Positions 28,280 to 36,467 of a stretch of 64,000 nt of DNA are shown here, in pieces (positions within the stretch are counted from its first letter, which is position 1; every line of letters begins with the position of its first letter). The DNA comes from Massilia agri (GTDB taxonomy: Bacteria > Pseudomonadota > Gammaproteobacteria > Burkholderiales > Burkholderiaceae_D): the NCBI RefSeq assembly GCF_024753255.1, contig NZ_JANUHA010000005.1, positions 1-64,000 of the forward strand, read 5' to 3'. The translations under genes and the position numbers were made by a program. The notes beneath the pieces are model-generated. The model was not told the origin of the DNA, did no database searches, and saw nothing but the letters and a program-made list of their open reading frames with translations.

Positions 28280-31212
28280 AGATCGAAGGTCCATTCCGGC
28301 GTGCCGACGAAGACGGCCACGTTGCCCGCCAAGTCCGCGATGGCGCTGCTGTTCATTTCCAGCTTGAAGCGGCCGCTTGCGGCGACGTCCAGGCTCAGGA
28401 CCGATGCAGCGCCACCGGCGCCACCCCCGAGCGCCCAATTGAAGCTGTCGGCGTCGAAGTGTCCCACGTTAGCGTCGTTTTGCTTGAGCTGGAAGAAGCC
28501 AGCCGGCGTGAAGTCGACATCCTCATCAAAGCTCAGTTCGAACTCCTTGCGCGACTGGTTTGCCAGTGCGCTGAGCAGTTCGGGCGCCATGGTGTCGATG
28601 CGCACGCCGAGCGATTCGGAAGAGCCGACTGCATGCCCGTCCGCGTCCAATTCCCGGATCGCAATGCTGTAGTCGCCGTCCGCTAGCCTGCTGCTGGTGA
28701 TGCGCCAGTTGCCCGACGCGTCGGCCTCGATGCGGCCTTTCTCGACCCCGTTTGCGTACAGCACGACGACCCGGCCAGGCACGGCGCCGCCGCCGGTGAA
28801 CGTCGGGGTGTCGGTGTTGGTGATGTCGTCGTGGTCGGACAGGCCGCTGTCGCTGGCGGCGTCCAGGTCCGGCGTGTCCATTGAAACAGGCGGCGCGCTG
28901 TGGTCGACCGTGAACGTGATTGGCGCGGAATCCCCGCTGACGTTGCCGGCCTGGTCGATCTGGCGAACGGTGTACGTATGGCTTCCTTGCTCCAGGGGCG
29001 CACCAAACAGGGCGGTCCAGTTTCCATCGGCATCGGCGCTGCCGACGCCGACGACGGTCTCGCCGGAGATGATTTTGATATCGGCATGGGCTTCGGCGCC
29101 GCTGCCGGTCAGTGTCGTGCCGCCGGTCAGCACGGGCGCCTCCAGCGCATCCGCGCTGTAGTCGATGGTGAGCGCATAGGAAGTGTCGCTGCTCTCGTTG
29201 CCGGCGCGATCGGTCTGCACGATCCTCAGGTTGTGCGTGCCTGCCCCGAGTTCGCTGTCGATACCGATCTCCCACTTGCCCGACTCGTCCGCCCTGATGC
29301 CGCCAAGGCAGGTGCTGCCTTCATAGATGCTGACCCAGGCCCGTGCTTCGGCGATGCCCTTCAGGGTCGGGGTGCGATCGTTGGTGATGTCGTCGTCGGC
29401 GATGCCGGAATCGCTGCCGGCGGCGAGCGAGGGCGTCGCCGGCGCGTCGGGCGCCTCGGTGTCGACCGTGACGCCGACCGGCAGGTAGCCGTAGCCAAAG
29501 CCCATGTACTCGTGGAGGCCGTCGAAGACGATATGCGCGCCTGTCAGCGGGTTGCCGGCGAGGTCTTCGATGTTCTCGATCAGCATCGAGGCATCGGTGA
29601 TGGTCAGGTTGCCGATGTCCGTGTCTTCGCCCTCGACCGTATAGGTGAAGGTCACCTCGTCGCCCTCGATGGTATCGACCTCGGCGCGGCCGCCGTTGCT
29701 CAGTTCGACCGACAGGATGGCGTCCGAAGCCTGGCGGATGGCCTCGTCGAACTTCACTCGGAAGGTGATCGTGTCGTTGGCCTTGAAGAAGAAGCGGTCG
29801 TCGATCCGTTCGCCGGCCACCAGTACATGGGTGGCGGAGGGGCCGGTAAGGTCAACCGCGCCGGTGTGGAAGCCGATGAGCGGGTCGGCCAGGCTGTTGC
29901 CGGCGTAGTCGGTCAGGCCGTCCGGCAGCCTGAGTTCGTAATGCTTGCCTGTCTCGAGCTCGAGCTCGGACGGGTCGAGGGTCAGGACGTCGCCGCCGCC
30001 GATGAAGGCCGAGGCGTCGATCCAGACGTCGCGCACGGTGCCGTCTTCCGGGCAATACACCGAAACGGACATCATGTCGCTTTCCATGTTCGCCCAGTAC
30101 AGCGTTTCCGTGAACGTGATGACGATGTCCTCGGTGAGCGGCAGCGCAGCGGTCTCGCTCGGCCTGGCGTCGATTTCCGGCGCCACCGTGTCCACGGTGA
30201 CGGTGGTGCTGTAGGCGGCGCTGGTGTGATCGCCATTCTTCACATGGACCGTGACGGTGTTCGCGCCTTCGTCGAAGTAGGGGCCTTCCTCGCCGTCGCC
30301 CGGCGAGTAGGACCAGGTCCAGGGCGAGCTCTCGCGCACGACGTCGATGTGTGCCGAATCCACCCTGGTCCCGTTGATGAAGAGCTCGATGACGTCGCCG
30401 TCGTCCAGGCCGCCGTGCAGCTCGCCCTGGAGATAGGGTGTCGTGCTATTGATGAGATTGTCCTCGCGCGAGACGCCGGAATCCCACGCGGGACCGGCCA
30501 GCGAGATCCAGGGATTGACGAGCGTATCGACGGCATAGGACGGCGAGGTGGCCGTGCCGCTGCCGTGCACGCCGGGCGCGGTCTCGACTTTCGTCAGGTC
30601 CAGGCGCAGCACGTTCTCGGCGTCGGCCACGCTGGTGCTCCTGGTCAGCACGACTTTCCAGATCCGGGGATCATCGGTGCCGGTGACGCTCAGCACCGAC
30701 GCGTTCTCGGCGCTGAAGGCGCTGGCGTCCAGGCTCGCCACCGACTGCGACAGGGTGACGTAGACCTCGATGTCCTGGCCGGCCTTGAGGCTGGTGTTCT
30801 CGAAGGCGAAGCTCGCGCTCAGGCCGGATGGCGCGGCGGCGACGTCGAAGGCGACCTGGTTCGGAACGGTATAGCCGGCGAAGGGACTGCCTCCGCTGGT
30901 GAGGGTGCCGGCGCCCATGAAGATGCTGTAGTGCTTGCCCCCTGCCAGGCCGGCGGCGTCGAAGCTGACGTGGCTGCCGTTGACCGTGACCTGGCTGAGC
31001 GGGATTTCCTTGGTAAAGGTAGCGCCGACCACGCGCAGCTTGGGTTCGCCGGTAGCGCGGTCGATGACGGTCTGGACGGCCCCGTCGGTGACGAAAATGC
31101 TGCCGCGTCCCTTGGCCATCGTTGCCGAGAAATTCAGGTCGATGTGGGTCACGCCTGCGGTGGTCGACACCGTCTTGGCGAGCAGGGTAGGGGACGAAGA
31201 GGAGGCAGTCAT
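28276..31212 (-). CDS. Ig-like repeat surface or adhesin-type protein
   Basis: A 978-residue protein made almost entirely of Ig-like beta-sandwich repeats. The N-terminal part resembles SwmB-type domains, with VTVNGSHVSFDAAGLAGGKHY and, later, LELETGKHYELRLPDG. Two later repeats (about residues 625-700 and 795-885) share the DSGxSDxDxITNxxTPTxxG opening typical of Bap/RTX adhesin repeats. There is no N-terminal signal peptide and no C-terminal RTX nonapeptides, so the export route is unclear; a type I secretion signal at the C-terminus is possible. It is likely a surface or matrix protein. The stop overlaps that of the convergent RluA gene. Confidence 0.8.
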   Translation of the reverse strand: MTASSSSPTLLAKTVSTTAGVTHIDLNFSATMAKGRGSIFVTDGAVQTVIDRATGEPKLRVVGATFTKEIPLSQVTVNGSHVSFDAAGLAGGKHYSIFMGAGTLTSGGSPFAGYTVPNQVAFDVAAAPSGLSASFAFENTSLKAGQDIEVYVTLSQSVASLDASAFSAENASVLSVTGTDDPRIWKVVLTRSTSVADAENVLRLDLTKVETAPGVHGSGTATSPSYAVDTLVNPWISLAGPAWDSGVSREDNLINSTTPYLQGELHGGLDDGDVIELFINGTRVDSAHIDVVRESSPWTWSYSPGDGEEGPYFDEGANTVTVHVKNGDHTSAAYSTTVTVDTVAPEIDARPSETAALPLTEDIVITFTETLYWANMESDMMSVSVYCPEDGTVRDVWIDASAFIGGGDVLTLDPSELELETGKHYELRLPDGLTDYAGNSLADPLIGFHTGAVDLTGPSATHVLVAGERIDDRFFFKANDTITFRVKFDEAIRQASDAILSVELSNGGRAEVDTIEGDEVTFTYTVEGEDTDIGNLTITDASMLIENIEDLAGNPLTGAHIVFDGLHEYMGFGYGYLPVGVTVDTEAPDAPATPSLAAGSDSGIADDDITNDRTPTLKGIAEARAWVSIYEGSTCLGGIRADESGKWEIGIDSELGAGTHNLRIVQTDRAGNESSDTSYALTIDYSADALEAPVLTGGTTLTGSGAEAHADIKIISGETVVGVGSADADGNWTALFGAPLEQGSHTYTVRQIDQAGNVSGDSAPITFTVDHSAPPVSMDTPDLDAASDSGLSDHDDITNTDTPTFTGGGAVPGRVVVLYANGVEKGRIEADASGNWRITSSRLADGDYSIAIRELDADGHAVGSSESLGVRIDTMAPELLSALANQSRKEFELSFDEDVDFTPAGFFQLKQNDANVGHFDADSFNWALGGGAGGAASVLSLDVAASGRFKLEMNSSAIADLAGNVAVFVGTPEWTFDL

Positions 31213-31342
31213 GGTTTCTTAATATTCTGTCAATTGAACATTCTGATTAGAAACTTACCAGACGGATAGTATCAAGAAACCCATTTAGCATTTCGCCAAA
31301 CAAAGGGGAATGCTGCAATTTCGCATCATTTCACGGGCGAAT

Positions 31343-31359
31343 CCCCCCGGCATGGGGGG
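31343..31359. other. C6/G6 hairpin in the region upstream of the Ig-repeat gene
   Basis: Six C (31343-31348) and six G (31354-31359) can pair around a 5-base loop. It lies about 130 bases upstream of the Ig-repeat gene start (31212), between that gene and the 3' end of xth. The role is unclear; no T run follows on either strand. Confidence 0.4.
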
Positions 31360-31374
31360 CAGGTTTCAGAAGCA

Positions 31375-31406
31375 AAGCTAATAGATGACGATATATCTAT
31401 TAGCTT
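31375..31406 (-). other. Perfect 12-bp AT-rich inverted repeat after xth
   Basis: AAGCTAATAGAT and its complement ATCTATTAGCTT surround an 8-base loop, 14 bases after the xth stop codon. The hairpin could end the xth message or serve as a DNA-binding site for the Ig-repeat gene. No T run follows on the minus strand, so it is not a classical terminator. Confidence 0.45.
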
Positions 31407-31420
31407 AGCTTATGGACCGA

Positions 31421-32191
31421 TCAGAGATCGTAGTCGATGATCAGCGGCGCGTGATCGCTGAATTTTTCGTCTTTATAGATCGACACCGTTTTGGCGGTCG
31501 CCGCGATACCCGGGGTGGCGACGTGGTAGTCGATGCGCCAGCCGACGTTCTTCGCGTAGGCCTGGCCGCGGTTGCTCCACCAAGTGTAGTGCTCGGCGTC
31601 CGGATGCACCTTTCGGTGCACGTCGACCAGGCCGATCTCGTCGAAAATGCGCGTCATCCAGGCGCGCTCTTCCGGCAGGAAGCCCGAATTCTTCAGGTTG
31701 CCTTTCCAGTTCTTGAGGTCGATTTCCTTGTGGGCGATGTTCCAGTCGCCGCAGATCACCACCTCGCGGCCCTCGGCCTTGAGCTCCTGGAGGTGCGGCA
31801 GGAAGACCTCCATGAAGCGGAACTTGGCCTCCTGGCGCTCCGGCGAGGACGAGCCGGAGGGGCAGTAGACGGAGATGATGGTGAGGTTGCCGAAATCGCA
31901 GCGGGTGTAGCGGCCCTCGGCATCGAACTCGAGGCAGCCGAAGCCGATGCGCTTGTTGTCGGGCGCGCTGCGGCTATACACGCCGGTGCCCGAGTAGCCC
32001 TTCTTTTCGGCGTAGTGGAAATGGCCGTGGTAGCCGTGCGGGGACAGGAATTCCTCGGTCATGTCGGCTTCCTGCGCCTTCAGTTCCTGCACGCAGATGT
32101 AGTCGGCGGACTGGGTGGCGAGCCAGTTGAAGAAGCCCTTCTTGTGGGCCGAACGGATGCCGTTCAGGTTGGCGGAAATAATTCGTGGCAT
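31421..32191 (-). CDS. xth: Exodeoxyribonuclease III
   Basis: A 256-residue AP endonuclease and 3'-5' exonuclease for base excision repair. It begins MPRIISANLNGIRSAHKKG (the Asn and Glu metal ligands are NLNGIR and VQELKAQ). Other conserved parts are GDWNIAH, WWSNRG and FSDHAPLI with the catalytic Asp-His. The length is normal. The gene is monocistronic and divergent from the MEDS-PAS gene across 214 bases. Confidence 0.95.
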   Translation of the reverse strand: MPRIISANLNGIRSAHKKGFFNWLATQSADYICVQELKAQEADMTEEFLSPHGYHGHFHYAEKKGYSGTGVYSRSAPDNKRIGFGCLEFDAEGRYTRCDFGNLTIISVYCPSGSSSPERQEAKFRFMEVFLPHLQELKAEGREVVICGDWNIAHKEIDLKNWKGNLKNSGFLPEERAWMTRIFDEIGLVDVHRKVHPDAEHYTWWSNRGQAYAKNVGWRIDYHVATPGIAATAKTVSIYKDEKFSDHAPLIIDYDL

Positions 32192-32405
32192 GGATCGTGT
32201 GAAGTGAAGATGGCGGCCGGCTTGCGGCCCGGTGCATCCAGCAGTGTAGCCGGTTTTGTATCCTCCAGGAACGTTGATGCCGGTCGAAAATCGTTAAGAA
32301 AATTCTGACGTGCAATATGTTACGCTTACCTCCTCATCATTTTAACAATTCCCGGTTGCCTGTACGCTGGATGGGCGCCGCAACACGCACCCCATTCCAC
32401 AGGCC

Positions 32406-33797
32406 ATGGATATCGATAACCGAAGCGCACTCCCTGACGGCGATGTTTCCCACACCGTCCGGTTCTATGCCGACGAGGCCGCCTTGATGGCCGAAGTCGC
32501 CGGATTCGTCGACACGGCGCTGGCCGCCGGCGGCGCCGGCATCGTGATCGCCACGCCGGCCCATTGCGCCGATGTCTGGCGCCTGCTGGCCAACCCCGGC
32601 CGCGTGCGCTTTCTCGACGCCGAGCAGACCCTCGCGGACCTGCTGCTGGACGGCTGGCCCGACGAGGCGCGCTTTCGCGCGGTGTTCGCGCCTCTGCTGG
32701 AGTCCGCCGCAGGCAGAGGTCCCGTGCATGTGTTCGGCGAGATGGCCGCGCTGCTGTGCGGCCAGGGGCGCTACCAGGCGGCGCTGCGGCTCGAGCAGCT
32801 GTTGAACGGCCTGGGTGCGGACTACCGCTTCGCGCAGTTCTGCGCCTATCCCTGGCGCCTGTTCCCGGACGCGGCCCAGGCCCAGGTCTTCGAGGATATC
32901 TGCGCCGAGCACGGGCGCGCCTGCGGCAGCACGGTGCACGGCGCGGACCACGACCTCACAGGGCGCTCGCTCGCAGGGGCGCGCCGCGAACAGAAGACGG
33001 TGGCGCCGGTCGGCGCCGGGGCCGCCGCCGAGGGCCTGCACCACGTGGCCCCCGACGGCACCATCCTGTGGGCCAACCGGGCCGAGCTGCAGATGCTCGG
33101 CTACCGCTGGGAGGAATACGTCGGCCGCCACATCGCCAATTTCCACGCCGACGCCGAGCTGGTCGACCTGATCCTCGACACCATGCTGTCGGGCGGCGTG
33201 CTGGCCGACCAGCCGGCGCGGCTGCGCTGCAAGAACGGCGCCATCCGCCACGTGCAGATGAGGTCGAGCAACTTTTTCGAGGATGGCAAACTGCGTTACA
33301 GCGTTTGCATCACGCGTGACGACACCGAGCGCAACGAAAGCGCCGCCGCATCGGCGCAGCGCGACAGCTTGCTGCTCGAGGCCCCGGTGGCCGTGGCCCT
33401 CCTGATGGCGCCGGACCTGCGCTTTCGCCTCGCGAACCGGCACTTCTGCGAACTGTTCGGCCAGCGCGAACTGGTGGGCAAGCGCCTGGTCGAGGCGCTG
33501 CCGCAGCTGCGGCATGGCACGCTCGAAGCGGCGCTCGAGCATGTGTTCGAAAGCGGCCACTCGTATTGCGATGAAGCGCTGGCCCTCGTCCTGCCCGATG
33601 CCGGCGGCATGCCGCTCGAGCGCTTCTTCAAGATCAACCTCGAGGCCGTGTACAACGACGGCGGCGAGCGCCATGGCGTGATGGCCGTGGCCGTCGACGT
33701 GACGCAGGCGCGCAGGCGCCGCGCGGGCGGGAGGCAGGCGCCGCCCGTGCGGACCGCCGCCTGCCAGGGCGGGCGCCCCGGGGCCGGCGCGCAATGA
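32406..33797 (+). CDS. MEDS-PAS-PAS sensor protein, apparently truncated before its output domain
   Basis: A 463-residue protein. Residues about 15-170 are a MEDS domain (HTVRFYADEAALMAEVAGF and YRFAQFCAYPWRLF), a sensory domain in methanogen/methylotroph-type and DcmR-like proteins. Two PAS domains follow (about residues 200-300, WANRAELQMLGY, and 310-430). Its frame then ends in a low-complexity Arg/Pro/Ala tail of about 30 residues. A histidine kinase core would normally come next; instead a receiver-domain tail in another frame follows (see the pseudogene entry). The gene may still make a sensor without output, or be decaying. Confidence 0.75.
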   Translation: MDIDNRSALPDGDVSHTVRFYADEAALMAEVAGFVDTALAAGGAGIVIATPAHCADVWRLLANPGRVRFLDAEQTLADLLLDGWPDEARFRAVFAPLLESAAGRGPVHVFGEMAALLCGQGRYQAALRLEQLLNGLGADYRFAQFCAYPWRLFPDAAQAQVFEDICAEHGRACGSTVHGADHDLTGRSLAGARREQKTVAPVGAGAAAEGLHHVAPDGTILWANRAELQMLGYRWEEYVGRHIANFHADAELVDLILDTMLSGGVLADQPARLRCKNGAIRHVQMRSSNFFEDGKLRYSVCITRDDTERNESAAASAQRDSLLLEAPVAVALLMAPDLRFRLANRHFCELFGQRELVGKRLVEALPQLRHGTLEAALEHVFESGHSYCDEALALVLPDAGGMPLERFFKINLEAVYNDGGERHGVMAVAVDVTQARRRRAGGRQAPPVRTAACQGGRPGAGAQ

Positions 33798-33831
33798 TCC
33801 GTGGGGCCGCGGACCCGGCGTATTGCCGCGT

Positions 33832-33933
33832 CAGGCGGACCGGGCGCGCAGCCGGGCGGCCGGCTTCGAACGCCACCTGGTCAAGCCGACCAGCCCGGAC
33901 GAGGCGGCGCGGGTGGCGGCCGGTTTACAATAG
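33832..33933 (+). pseudogene. Receiver-domain C-terminal remnant of a lost hybrid histidine kinase
   Basis: Read in the frame of 33841, the DNA encodes DRARSRAAGFERHLVKP followed by TSPDEAARVAAGLQ and a stop at 33931-33933. This is the end of a response-regulator receiver domain (the Lys-Pro of LVKP is the conserved switch Lys). It is out of frame with the MEDS-PAS gene, and the kinase core and most of the receiver domain are missing. A deletion plus frameshift is the simplest explanation. It lies 28 bases before the pyrE start. Confidence 0.6.
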
Positions 33934-33961
33934 GCGTTTTTCGAACCAACAGGAGAAGCAC

Positions 33962-34624
33962 GTGAGCGATCTGCGCCAGGAATTTATTGCATTTTCGGTC
34001 GAGGCCGAGGTATTGAGGTTCGGCGAGTTCACGACCAAGGCTGGCCGCCTGTCGCCCTACTTCTTCAACGCCGGCCTGTTCCACGACGGCGCCACGCTCG
34101 GCAAGCTGGCCCAGTTCTATGCCCAGACCCTGCTCGATTCGGGCGTGGCCTTCGACATGCTGTTCGGGCCGGCCTACAAGGGCATCACGCTCGCCAGTGC
34201 GACCGCCGTGGCCCTGGCCGCCAAGGGCCGCAATACCTCGTTTGCCTACAACCGCAAGGAAGCCAAGGACCATGGCGAGGGCGGCACCATCGTCGGCGCG
34301 AAACTGGCAGGCAAGGTCGTCATCATCGACGACGTGATCTCGGCCGGCACCTCGGTGCGCGAGTCCGTCGACATGATCCGCGCAGCGGGCGCCGAACCGG
34401 CCGCCGTGCTGATCGCGCTGGACCGCATGGAGCGCTCCGGCAAGGACGGCGCCCTGTCCGAACACTCGGCGGTGCAGCAGGTGTCGCAGGAATTCGGCAT
34501 CCCCGTGATCGCGATCGCCAACCTGGATGACCTGTTTACTTACCTCTCGAACGGCGCGGCCAGCGCCGACCTCGGCGCCCACAAGGACGCCGTCGCTGCC
34601 TACCGCACGCGCTACGGGGTCTGA
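33962..34624 (+). CDS. pyrE: Orotate phosphoribosyltransferase
   Basis: A 220-residue enzyme of pyrimidine synthesis (orotate + PRPP to OMP). The PRPP motif is VVIIDDVISAGTS (about residues 119-131), and FGPAYKGITLA is the second substrate block. Translation starts at GTG 33962, decided by an AGGAGA site 6-10 bases upstream and by the conserved N-terminus SDLRQEFIAF. Its TGA stop directly abuts the stop of the convergent gene at 34625. Confidence 0.95.
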   Translation: MSDLRQEFIAFSVEAEVLRFGEFTTKAGRLSPYFFNAGLFHDGATLGKLAQFYAQTLLDSGVAFDMLFGPAYKGITLASATAVALAAKGRNTSFAYNRKEAKDHGEGGTIVGAKLAGKVVIIDDVISAGTSVRESVDMIRAAGAEPAAVLIALDRMERSGKDGALSEHSAVQQVSQEFGIPVIAIANLDDLFTYLSNGAASADLGAHKDAVAAYRTRYGV

Positions 34625-35344
34625 TCAGTCGGGTTCGATCACCACGAAAGACCGTGCGCGCTTGATGCCGTCCGGCTTCCAGGGAGGATTGATCACGCTG
34701 ATGTTGCGCACATTGAAGCGCGCAAACCCGTCGAGCGAATAGGTCCAGCCGAGCACATTGGGATCGGCCAGGTAGCGCGCCTGGTAGCGCTCCTGCTGGC
34801 CCAGCGTCGCCAGGTCTTCGCGCACGCCCAGCCAGCGCAGGTAGGCGACCTCCTTTTCGCCGGTGGCCTTCATGGAATGCTCGAGGTCGTCTACGAAAGA
34901 CTTGCGCTGCGCGGGCGGCATCGCGTCGACCATCTTCTGCATGTCCGGGTCGAACTGGTATTGCCCGCTGCTGGTGCCGCCGTGGTAGCCGATCACCGCG
35001 AAATTACTGACTACCTTTTGCCGCCCTGCGGGGAAGACATAGTTAGCGCAGGAGGACAGGCAGAATTCCAGCACCTTGATGTCGAGCTGGCGCTCGCGCA
35101 CCCAGCGCCCGAGCGCCATGCCGAGGTTCGGCTCGCCGCCCTTGCTGCGGATCGACAGCACCGTCGGCTTGATCGCCAGGCTGTCGTAGAGCGCGAACAG
35201 GCGCTTGTTCGCATCCGCGTCCATGCCGCCGACGTAATTCAGTTCGCCATTGTCGAGAAAGACCTGGGTCGTTTCGGGGGCGGATCGTGCATGCGGACTG
35301 GCGAGCAGGGAAAGCAGGACGAGAAAAGCAGCGTGGCGCATCAA
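34625..35344 (-). CDS. Secreted ClpP-fold (crotonase/ClpP-like) protein
   Basis: A 239-residue protein with a cleavable signal peptide (start MMRHAAFLVLLSLLAS, cleavage near SAPE). The middle matches the ClpP-like fold of COG3904-type proteins: SIRSKGGEPNLGMALG, then a Ser/Cys nucleophile region SSCANYVFPAG and IGYHGGTSSG. Proteins of this kind are periplasmic and of unknown function. Met2 at 35341 is an alternative start. It abuts pyrE tail-to-tail in a TGATCA sequence with no terminator. Confidence 0.7.
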   Translation of the reverse strand: MMRHAAFLVLLSLLASPHARSAPETTQVFLDNGELNYVGGMDADANKRLFALYDSLAIKPTVLSIRSKGGEPNLGMALGRWVRERQLDIKVLEFCLSSCANYVFPAGRQKVVSNFAVIGYHGGTSSGQYQFDPDMQKMVDAMPPAQRKSFVDDLEHSMKATGEKEVAYLRWLGVREDLATLGQQERYQARYLADPNVLGWTYSLDGFARFNVRNISVINPPWKPDGIKRARSFVVIEPD

Positions 35345-35419
35345 GGGCTTTCGAAAAAGGGATCTGACGATTATAGACAGCCGCCGCCCCCGGAAATGTC
35401 ACCGATGTCCACCACCACG

Positions 35420-36070
35420 TCATGCCGCCTGTGACGTCTGCGCATACAACGCCAGCTGGTCGGCCAGTGCCTTCCTGAAGGCTGGACGTTCCATGCAGCG
35501 ATCCCGGTAGGCGCTCAGCCTGCCGAAGCGCTCGACCAGGTCCATGCCGTCCAGCAGGCGCAGCACGGTGCACATGAGGATGTCGGCCGCGCTGAATTCG
35601 CCCGCCAGCCAGTCGCGGCCCGCGAGCCACTCGTCCAGGTCGCGCAGGCGCTTGAGCGCCATCGCTTCCGCCGAAGGGCGGGCGCCGGCCACCCAGTCCT
35701 CGCCGGCGTGGAACAGGTCCAGGGTCACGAGTTCGGCCAGGTAGGGTTCCACCGAACTGAGGGCCGCAAACATCCACACCGTCACCTGCGCGCGGGCGTG
35801 CGCATCCTGCGGCAGCAGAAGAGGGCAGCGCTCGCCCAGGTGCAGCAGGATCGCGCCGGATTCGAACAGCGTCAGCTCGCCATCCTGCAGCATCGGGACC
35901 TGGCTGAAGGGCTGTTCCTTGCGGTAGGCGGGCAGCGCCGCCTCCTCGAATGCAAGCAAGCGCAGCTGATAGGGCAGGCCCGCTTCCTCCAGGGCCCAGC
36001 GCACCCGCAGGTCGCGCACATAGCCGGCGGCAAACGACGGCACGCTGCGGAAAGTAGTCAGGGTAAGCAT
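35420..36070 (-). CDS. Glutathione S-transferase family protein
   Basis: A 216-residue cytosolic GST. The N-terminal thioredoxin-like domain has SQVPMLQDGELTLFESGAIL (the Val-Pro and Glu-Ser of the glutathione site). The helical C-domain has the motif LAGEFSAADILMCTVL. A Ser- or Tyr-type catalytic residue is not certain. The start at 36070 has an AGGAGG sequence upstream on the minus strand. The substrate is unknown; glutathione itself is made by the gshA and gshB products of this window. Confidence 0.88.
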   Translation of the reverse strand: MLTLTTFRSVPSFAAGYVRDLRVRWALEEAGLPYQLRLLAFEEAALPAYRKEQPFSQVPMLQDGELTLFESGAILLHLGERCPLLLPQDAHARAQVTVWMFAALSSVEPYLAELVTLDLFHAGEDWVAGARPSAEAMALKRLRDLDEWLAGRDWLAGEFSAADILMCTVLRLLDGMDLVERFGRLSAYRDRCMERPAFRKALADQLALYAQTSQAA

Positions 36071-36096
36071 CTCGTCTCCTCCTTGTGGTGTGATGA

Positions 36097-36402
36097 AGGC
36101 TCGCCTCGAAGACCTTCGCGGACGTGAAGAAGGATGGCGGCGACTACCAGCTGGCGGTCCAGATCTTCAATCTGCAGTATCCGATGTTCGGCGTGTCGAT
36201 GACCTCGAAGATCGAGATCGGCTGGACCCTGAAGCGCGCCGATAACGGCGCCGTCGTGTGGCAGGAAGCGATCACCACCGAGCACACCACCGGCGGCACC
36301 GAGGCCTTCGTGGGCGCCGAGCGCCTCAAGATGTCGATCGCGGGCGCGATCCGCAAGAACATCGCCACCGGCCTGCAGAAGATCTCGGCCCTGAGCCTGT
36401 GA
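36097..36402 (+). pseudogene. 5'-truncated hypothetical (lipo)protein gene
   Basis: The frame from 36097 reads RLASKTFADVKKDGGDYQLA and continues to the stop at 36400-36402. It looks like the C-terminal part of a beta-rich, probably exported protein (IFNLQYPMFGVSMTSKIEIG; ISALSL at the end). A stop codon precedes the frame at 36094-36096, right beside the 5' end of the divergent GST gene. The only start candidate is a GTG at 36124 without a Shine-Dalgarno sequence. No signal peptide remains, so the gene has lost its 5' half. A short leaderless product cannot be ruled out. Confidence 0.55.
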
Positions 36403-36421
36403 TGCGCTGAGACGCCAGGCG

Positions 36422-36453
36422 AAAAAAAAACCGGAGCATGCTCCGGTTTTTTT
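36422..36453. terminator. Bidirectional Rho-independent terminator
   Basis: A 16-base perfect palindrome (36431-36446) is flanked by nine A on the left and seven T on the right, so it acts on both strands. It would end the gatCAB message (minus) and any transcript of the truncated gene (plus). Confidence 0.9.
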
Positions 36454-36467
36454 ATTGGGCGGGCGGA

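Noticed and set aside
28900..31269. A long open frame on the plus strand opposite the Ig-repeat gene
   Set aside because: It is the antisense of a clear protein, has Val/Asp/Arg-rich non-protein-like composition, and is typical of high-GC third-position effects.
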